A DNA stretch of 64,000 nt, taken from positions 930,001-994,000 of the forward strand of contig CAVVYW010000005.1 of assembly GCA_963752605.1 (NCBI GenBank), given 5' to 3'. A program made the translations under genes and the position numbers. This document shows, in pieces, positions 59,421 to 64,000 of this stretch. The notes under the pieces are model-generated. The model was not told the DNA's origin. It saw only the letters and a list, made by a program, of their open reading frames with translations, and did not search any database. Position 1 is the first letter of the stretch. The number at the start of each line of letters is the position of its first letter. This DNA comes from CAVVYW01 sp963752605 (GTDB lineage Bacteria; Actinomycetota; Thermoleophilia; Solirubrobacterales; 70-9).

Positions 59421-59872
59421 GCCGCCGGCTTCAGCTCCTTGCCGCACTGCCAGCAGAACACGGCACCGCGGGCCTGCAGCCCGCCGCAGGACGGACAGGC
59501 GCCGGCGGCGCCGGTCTCGGTCATCCTCAGCATCCGCTCGACCTGTCCGAGCTGGGCGTCGACGTCCTGGAGCTTCGCGGCCTGCTTGACCAGGACGTCA
59601 AGCCGCATGTGGTCGCGGCTCGTCATCTCGTAGGTCATGCCGCCGAGGTCCCACTGCAGCTCGGCGAAGCTCCGGGCGAGCTGCTCGCGCTGCCGGAGCA
59701 GCTCCGGGTCGGTCGGGCCCTCGCCGTTCGGGCCTGTCGCCCCGGGTCCGGCCCGCCCGCCGGATGCCTTTGAGCGGAGCTCGCTGGAGCCGCCCGCCAG
59801 CCGCTTGGGCGGGCTCCAGCCCTGCTTCATGACCTCGGCGAAGCTGAGGCGTCTCGGCGTCGTGTCGGCCAT
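59417..59872 (-). CDS. Zinc-ribbon coiled-coil protein B2 (cytoplasmic)
   Basis: 151 residues, no membrane helix. A short N-terminal region (RRLSFAEVMKQGWSPPKRLA) is followed by the coiled-coil core LARSFAELQWDLGGMTYEMT, DHMRLDVLVKQAAKLQDVDA and QLGQVERMLRM, then the zinc ribbon at Cys126, 129, 140, 143 (CPSCGGLQARGAVFCWQCG) and the C-terminus GKELKPAA. Shorter than A2, lacking its extensions. The GxQARGAxFCWQCGKELKP block is almost the same in both, so these are true paralogues. 3-bp gap after the B1 stop. Confidence 0.8.
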   Translation of the reverse strand: MADTTPRRLSFAEVMKQGWSPPKRLAGGSSELRSKASGGRAGPGATGPNGEGPTDPELLRQREQLARSFAELQWDLGGMTYEMTSRDHMRLDVLVKQAAKLQDVDAQLGQVERMLRMTETGAAGACPSCGGLQARGAVFCWQCGKELKPAA

Positions 59873-59875
59873 GAG

Positions 59876-60511
59876 TCAGCAGCCGATGCAGGTCGAGCCG
59901 CTGCCGCCGCCGACCTGGCCATTCGGATCCTGGGCGACGGGATCGCCCTGGGTCGCGACCTGGTCCGGCAGCGCCGCTCCGGCGTCCTTGCCCTTGCCCT
60001 CCTTCGCGGCCTCCTCGAGAGCGCCCAGGTCAGCGGTCCCGACGCCCTCGGTCGAGCCCGAGCCGCCCTTCTCCACCTGGCCCTGACCGGGTGTCGCGGC
60101 GTTGGCCGTCTTGGCGGGGGCCGCCGGGGCGGCCGTGGTTGGCGTCGTCGTCGGCGCCGCCGCCGTCGTCGTGGTGGCCGGCGCGGCTGCCCCGGCGACC
60201 ACCTGAGGATCGTCGTTGTCGTTCCCGATCAGCACGCCGAGCAGCAGCATCACTCCGAGCACGGCGATCGCGCCGATCGCGACGACCGGGCTGAGCTGCT
60301 GCGGCACCGCCTGCGCTCCGCCGGGTGCGGCACCGTTCCCGAGGGCCGTCGTCGGCTGCGTCAGCGCCCGCTCGTAGTCCACCCGCGGTTCGGCCCGGCG
60401 CCAGCCACAGTTGAGGCAGTAGCGCTGGTCCGTCGCGAGCACCGATCCGCACTCGGGACAGTTCTCTCCCTGGTCCCCCAGCTTCGGTAGCTGAATTGCC
60501 TCACTTGCCAT
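59876..60511 (-). CDS. Zinc-ribbon membrane protein B1 (small), C-terminal CxxC
   Basis: 211 residues. Zinc ribbon at Cys18, 21, 32, 35 (CPEC-x10-CLNC), linker EPRVDYERALTQPTTALG, membrane helix at about 75-96 (VVAIGAIAVLGVMLLLGVLI), then an outer Thr/Ala/Pro tail, a hydrophilic helix-like part (DLGALEEAAKEGKGKD) and the end STCIGC. The terminal CxxC is not in A1. Paralogue of A1. It starts 21 bp after the lipoprotein stop, in the same direction as the pst genes, so cassette B probably belongs to that transcript. Confidence 0.8.
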   Translation of the reverse strand: MASEAIQLPKLGDQGENCPECGSVLATDQRYCLNCGWRRAEPRVDYERALTQPTTALGNGAAPGGAQAVPQQLSPVVAIGAIAVLGVMLLLGVLIGNDNDDPQVVAGAAAPATTTTAAAPTTTPTTAAPAAPAKTANAATPGQGQVEKGGSGSTEGVGTADLGALEEAAKEGKGKDAGAALPDQVATQGDPVAQDPNGQVGGGSGSTCIGC

Positions 60512-60532
60512 CGTCGATCACTCCTTTGACGT

Positions 60533-61315
60533 TCATTGCGGAGCCGGTGGCTCCTCAGCCGGTGGCTCCCCCTCCTCAAGAGTTGACGGCGGCGCGGTCA
60601 CCTCCACCTCTGCGCCGCCTGGGTCGCCGATGAAGAAGATGTCGTACTTGCCGGGCCTCCCCTCCGCCTTCAGGGCCTTGAACTGGCCTCGCCCGGCGGC
60701 CACGATCTTGCCGCCGGCGCGAGCCACCGCATATAGCACCAGCTTCAGCTGGTCCAATTGCGACTGGTTGGTTACCGTGCCCTGGGCGACGATCCCGTTG
60801 GGATCGGTCACGACCGTCGCGGGGCCGACCGCGATCTCGGGGATCTTGGCCGGCGCGCTCTCACCCGAGACTCCCACCTTCGCCTTGACGGTCTTCGGCG
60901 TGCCGGTTGGGGAAAGCTGGTCGTTCACCCAGGCGAACGTCTCCCCGGGCATGATCAGCGGCAGGTGGGTGAGCGCGGGGTCGAGGCCGGGGACGTCGTT
61001 CTTGTAGACGGACTGCCCCTTGGCGTCGAGCAGGTCGATCAGGATGGGCAGGTTGACCTGGGGCTCGTTCGACGTGTTCTGGAGCTCAACCACGACGGCG
61101 TCCCCGTACTGGTCGTGCAGCAGCGTGGTGCCGATCACCTTGACCGCCTGGTTTTCCTCGGTCACCTCGACACCCTCCTCGGCCGCGAGGGCCTGCTCGT
61201 TCTGCGCCTGCACGTCCTCGGCCTTGTCCTGGGTGGACTGGCAGCCGGCGACGATGGACCCCCCCATCACTGCGACCACGGCGATAGAGAGGGGAATTAG
61301 CGGCCATCTGCTCAA
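60533..61315 (-). CDS. Lipoprotein of the pst operon
   Basis: 260 residues. Lipobox GGSIVAGC (Cys25). The body has a beta-rich domain with VIGTTLLHDQYGDAVVVELQ, NTSNEPQVNLPILIDLLDA and the repeat-like VTNQSQLDQLKLVLYAVARA; this resembles FxLYD-type (DUF3426-like) domains of exported proteins. The end is a Glu/Pro tail. Its ATG overlaps the pstB stop by 4 bp. Not PstS: too small and without the phosphate-binding motifs. Likely to work with the transporter or the zinc-ribbon proteins encoded just after it. Confidence 0.82.
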   Translation of the reverse strand: MSRWPLIPLSIAVVAVMGGSIVAGCQSTQDKAEDVQAQNEQALAAEEGVEVTEENQAVKVIGTTLLHDQYGDAVVVELQNTSNEPQVNLPILIDLLDAKGQSVYKNDVPGLDPALTHLPLIMPGETFAWVNDQLSPTGTPKTVKAKVGVSGESAPAKIPEIAVGPATVVTDPNGIVAQGTVTNQSQLDQLKLVLYAVARAGGKIVAAGRGQFKALKAEGRPGKYDIFFIGDPGGAEVEVTAPPSTLEEGEPPAEEPPAPQ

Positions 61316-62055
61316 CCGAACCCTCCGCTGACGTATTCGCGAGTCCGCTTCGCCTCAGGAGCGCCGAAGACCTGGTCGGCGTTGCCGTACTCGACGAGAT
61401 CGCCCAGGTACATGAAGGCCACGCGATCGGCGACTCGGTAGGCCTGCTGGAGGTTGTGGGTGACGATCACGATCGCGACGTCGTTGCGCAGCTTCACGAT
61501 CAGGTCCTCGATGATCGAGGTGGACCGGGGATCGAGGGCCGAGCAGGGCTCGTCCAGGAGCAGGACCTCGGGGTCCACCGCCAGCGAGCGCGCGATGCAG
61601 AGCCGCTGCTGCTGACCTCCCGAGAGGCGCAGCGCGGGATGGTTGAGGTTGTCCTTGACCTCCTCGAGCAGGCCGGCCCGGTCGAGCGCCTCCTCGACCA
61701 TGGGCCGCAGCGCGAGACGCCCGGGGCGCCGGGAGCCTCGCTCCCGCAGCCCATATCCGACGTTGTCGAAGACGCTCATCGGGAACGGGTTCGGCTGCTG
61801 GAAGACCATCCCGACCTTCCGGCGCAGCTCGGTGACGTCGAGGAGGTCCACGTCGGAGTCGTCGAGCATGATCTTGCCCGTGCGCACCGCCGTCGGCGTC
61901 TGGTCGACGAGCTTGTTGAGGGAACGCAGCATCGTGGTCTTCCCGCACCCGGAGGGACCGATCATCGCCAGCACCTCGCCCTGGTTGACCTCGATCGAGA
62001 CCTCCTTCACCGCGGGCTTGCCGCCGTACGCGACCGAGATCGCCTCGGTCCTCAT
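61312..62055 (-). CDS. pstB: Phosphate ABC transporter ATPase PstB
   Basis: 247 residues. Walker A MIGPSGCGKTTMLRSLNKLV, Q-loop VGMVFQQPNPFPMSVFDNV (a PstB mark), signature LSGGQQQRLCIARSLAVDP, Walker B VLLLDEPCSALDP and H-loop VTHNLQQAYRVADRVAFM. The ATG at 62055 gives a complete domain. A separate upstream frame starting at 62230 and overlapping the pstA stop may be the true N-terminus if a base is extra near 62060. Energises high-affinity phosphate import with PstA and PstC. Confidence 0.94.
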   Translation of the reverse strand: MRTEAISVAYGGKPAVKEVSIEVNQGEVLAMIGPSGCGKTTMLRSLNKLVDQTPTAVRTGKIMLDDSDVDLLDVTELRRKVGMVFQQPNPFPMSVFDNVGYGLRERGSRRPGRLALRPMVEEALDRAGLLEEVKDNLNHPALRLSGGQQQRLCIARSLAVDPEVLLLDEPCSALDPRSTSIIEDLIVKLRNDVAIVIVTHNLQQAYRVADRVAFMYLGDLVEYGNADQVFGAPEAKRTREYVSGGFG

Positions 62056-62230
62056 CCGCTCGCGTCACCTTGCCGCGGCGGCCGTCGCGCCTGCGCGGCG
62101 CACTGAGCAGCCCGGAGGCCGCCGACTTCGCGGCCTGCGCGACGCCACCCTGCTTCGGCGGCGCGACCGTGGTCGGCTCATCATCTACGACGATGCGGCG
62201 GACGGGCGGGGGCGACTTCAGCGGGCCCAT
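62056..62230 (-). other. Possible N-terminal extension of PstB (in another frame)
   Basis: From an ATG overlapping the pstA stop by 13 bp the frame reads GPLKSPPPVRRIVVDDEPTT, VAPPKQGGVAQAAKSAASGL, SAPRRRDGRRGKVT and then leaves the pstB frame. The whole interval 61312-62230 is one base over a multiple of three, so one extra base would make a single 305-residue PstB with a proline/arginine-rich extension. Alternatively the stretch is a short leader peptide. Confidence 0.45.
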
Positions 62231-63231
62231 TGATCACCCCTCCTCCGAGACATGAGGTCGACTGCGAAGTTCATGAGGATCACCACTATGAGCAGGATGA
62301 ACGCGGCCGCGTAGGCCTGTTCGGGGGCGTTCCCCTCGCCCGAGGGGGAGTTCTGGTAGACGTAGCTGGTGAGGGTGCTGCCCGTCCCCTGCAGGTCGCT
62401 GATGATGGGCGTCGTGCCCTGGGGCTCGTTGGTCAGGGTGGCGCCGAGCAGGAGGATGACGATCGCGGTGTCGCCGGCGATCCGTCCCATCCCGAGGGTG
62501 GTACCAGTGGCGATCCCCTTGCGCGCCCCGGGCAGCAGCACTCGGCGAATCGTAGAGATCTTGTCCTTGCCGAGCGAGTACGAGGCCTCGCGGACGTGGT
62601 TCGGGATCGACTGGAGCGCCTCGCGCGTCGCTCCTACGATCAGCGGCAGGGCGATCAGGGACATCATGATCCCGGCGATGAAGAAGGAGCGGCCGAACAC
62701 CGCACCTCCCTCCGCCGTGAAGGACAGGAAGCCGAACTCGCTCTGCGAGAAGATGAGCAGGCCGAAGATCGCGAGCACGATGGTCGGCGTCCCGGCGACG
62801 ATCTCGACCCCCGATTCGACCGCTCGCGCCAGACCGGAGGGCCGCCCGTACTCGCTCAGCCACACCGCCGTCGCCACCCCGATCGGGAATGCGATCAGGG
62901 TCCCGAGGGCGGTCAGGATCAGGGTGCCGAGGATCGGGTCGAGGTAGCCGCCGCCGGTCCCGGTGACCTCGGTCGTGGAGGCGACCGTCGGGGACTCGAA
63001 GAGCGCGTCGAGCTTCACGTACTGGAAGCCCCGCACCAGCATGTAGAGGACGATCGCGCCCGCGATCGCGCAGAGCAGGATGCCCGCGGTCCAGGCCGCG
63101 GCGACGCCGAGACGATCCAAGATGGACCACGGGACGATCTCCTCGTCGCGGAGCACCGACTTGTCCCGCCGCAGCTTCGGCGGGCGCGGCAGGCTGGGAC
63201 GCCGCAGGCGTCCTGTCGCCCCGCCGCTCAT
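62218..63231 (-). CDS. pstA: Phosphate ABC transporter permease PstA
   Basis: 337 residues, about six membrane helices. A long hydrophilic N-terminus (residues 1-45, basic) is followed by ILLCAIAGAIVLYMLVRGFQ, then IVAGTPTIVLAIFGLLIFSQ, the EAA loop EALQSIPNHVREASYSLGKDKISTI (shared with PstC), and GRIAGDTAIVILLLGATL. The C-terminal helix ends FAVDLMSRRRGDQW. It overlaps the pstC stop by 4 bp and leads into pstB. Confidence 0.94.
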   Translation of the reverse strand: MSGGATGRLRRPSLPRPPKLRRDKSVLRDEEIVPWSILDRLGVAAAWTAGILLCAIAGAIVLYMLVRGFQYVKLDALFESPTVASTTEVTGTGGGYLDPILGTLILTALGTLIAFPIGVATAVWLSEYGRPSGLARAVESGVEIVAGTPTIVLAIFGLLIFSQSEFGFLSFTAEGGAVFGRSFFIAGIMMSLIALPLIVGATREALQSIPNHVREASYSLGKDKISTIRRVLLPGARKGIATGTTLGMGRIAGDTAIVILLLGATLTNEPQGTTPIISDLQGTGSTLTSYVYQNSPSGEGNAPEQAYAAAFILLIVVILMNFAVDLMSRRRGDQWAR

Positions 63232-64000
63232 ATCGGCGAGAGCGTGTAGCGGCGCAGCGAGCGCCTGATGTACCAGCCGCCGAACGAGAGGAAGGCGGCC
63301 GAGACCAGCAGCACGGCGGAGAACGCGTACATGGTCTCCGCGAGCGGCTCGACCGAGAGGCCCTCCGCGTACTCGACGATGGTCGCGCCGAGCGGACGGG
63401 CCGGCTCGGCGAAGAAGATGAGGCCATCGAACGGATTCGGCGCGAACCCGATCGAGCCGGTCACCATCGCCAGCATGATCGCCTCACCGAGCGCTCGCGC
63501 GGTGGCGAGCACCGCCGCGGCGACGATCGCCGGCCGGGCAGCCCTGACGCTGACGGTCCAGAGCGCCCGCCAGCGATTGATTCCAAGCGAGAGGGCGCCC
63601 TCGCTCCAGCTCGACGGAACCGCCCGCAGGGCGTCGACCACGATCGCGATCATGATCGGCGTGATCATCACGGTGAGGATCACGATCCCCACTCCGATGC
63701 TGGCCCCGCTGAGGGGGATGACCCCCGCGACGGACGCCTTTGAGCTCTCGGTGATCAGGTGCTGGCCCACGAAGGGGACGAGGACGAGAATTCCGATAAG
63801 TCCGTAGATGACCGAGGGCACCGCGGCCAGCAGCCTGACGACCGGCTCGAGCAAGCGGCGGAGCGCCTCGGGCGCGAACTCGACGATGAACATCGCCGAG
63901 AGCAGGGCGATGATCGTGCCGAGCACGACGGCACTGATCGTGATCACCGCGGTGGCCCAGAGGAGCGGCCAGGCGTGGATCGTGTAGACCGGGTTATCGG
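63228..64000 (-). CDS. pstC: Phosphate ABC transporter permease PstC (N-terminus outside window)
   Basis: At least 257 residues; the frame stays open to the right edge (reading DNPVYTIHAWPLLWATAVIT first), so the N-terminal 30-60 residues and start are missing. Features: IVEFAPEALRRLLEPVVRLL and AAVPSVIYGLIGILVLVPFV, the EAA loop ALRAVPSSWSEGALSLGINR, and ARALGEAIMLAMVTG. It ends RRSLRRYTLSPI. A pstS gene for the phosphate-binding protein would be expected upstream, beyond the window. Confidence 0.93.
   Translation of the reverse strand, partial: DNPVYTIHAWPLLWATAVITISAVVLGTIIALLSAMFIVEFAPEALRRLLEPVVRLLAAVPSVIYGLIGILVLVPFVGQHLITESSKASVAGVIPLSGASIGVGIVILTVMITPIMIAIVVDALRAVPSSWSEGALSLGINRWRALWTVSVRAARPAIVAAAVLATARALGEAIMLAMVTGSIGFAPNPFDGLIFFAEPARPLGATIVEYAEGLSVEPLAETMYAFSAVLLVSAAFLSFGGWYIRRSLRRYTLSPI

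Overview
The window reads as a chromosomal segment of a GC-rich (about 70%) actinobacterium. The best guess is the class Thermoleophilia (Solirubrobacterales or a relative); this is an inference from gene content, not a measured placement. Supporting signs are a class A RNase P RNA, a lexA gene with an actinobacterial CGAAC-N4-GTTCG SOS box, many GTG/TTG starts, 4-bp stop/start overlaps throughout, lipoproteins with Asp/Glu-rich linkers, and no transposases, phage genes or CRISPR. Coding density is very high, and no gene-free stretch reaches 300 bases.

Layout. 0-2.6 kb: rnpB (3' end cut by the window edge), a small zinc-ribbon gene coupled to lexA, tRNA-Leu(GAG), a secreted serine protease. 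2.7-6.6 kb: membrane protein, DUF445 protein, Abi-alpha-like protein, a short OppA-like lipoprotein, secG. 6.6-12.2 kb: two blocks of cytochrome c maturation genes (CcmI-like, ccmF and a cysteine-type ccmE; then TlpA/ResA and ccmH), with tRNA-Gly(CCC) between them. 12.3-18.2 kb: argS, rlmH, an M48 protease, a metallophosphoesterase, a lipoprotein and a PknB-type kinase. 18.2-25 kb: a secreted protein, tgt and the glycolytic operon gap-pgk-tpiA-gpmI, with many single-base frameshifts. 25-30 kb: VOC protein, ABC exporter, rapZ, uvrC. 30-37 kb: enoyl-CoA hydratase, cupredoxin lipoprotein, MaoC-like hydratase, livK and livHMGF. 37-40 kb: TadE/TadG-like genes, one fused to M15 and lytic transglycosylase domains. 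40-46.8 kb: small alarmone-hydrolase-like HD protein, DUF6328, DUF47/PhoU-like, ppk1, PHP-glycosyltransferase. 47-52 kb: GH31 glycosidase, glycine-rich secreted protein, VOC protein, WYL regulator. 52.3-64 kb: two CHAD proteins, ppx, two paralogous three-gene zinc-ribbon cassettes, a TIM-barrel isomerase-like gene, a lipoprotein and pstB-pstA-pstC (pstC runs off the window).

The most interesting region is 52.3-64 kb. A cassette of three zinc-ribbon proteins (small one-TM protein, cytoplasmic coiled-coil protein, large one-TM protein with Pro-rich and OB-like extracytoplasmic parts) occurs twice. Copy B is collinear with pstC-pstA-pstB and a lipoprotein. Copy A is collinear with ppx and two CHAD genes. 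A run of 11-nt-spaced GTTCACG-like units, resembling a PhoP (PHO) box, lies upstream of copy A. I infer an undescribed envelope module linked to phosphate uptake and polyphosphate turnover.

Thirteen single-base frameshifts are inferred in otherwise conserved genes, ten of them between 17.87 and 23.88 kb. Several lie in short homopolymers and the families are essential, so local assembly error is more likely than true gene decay.
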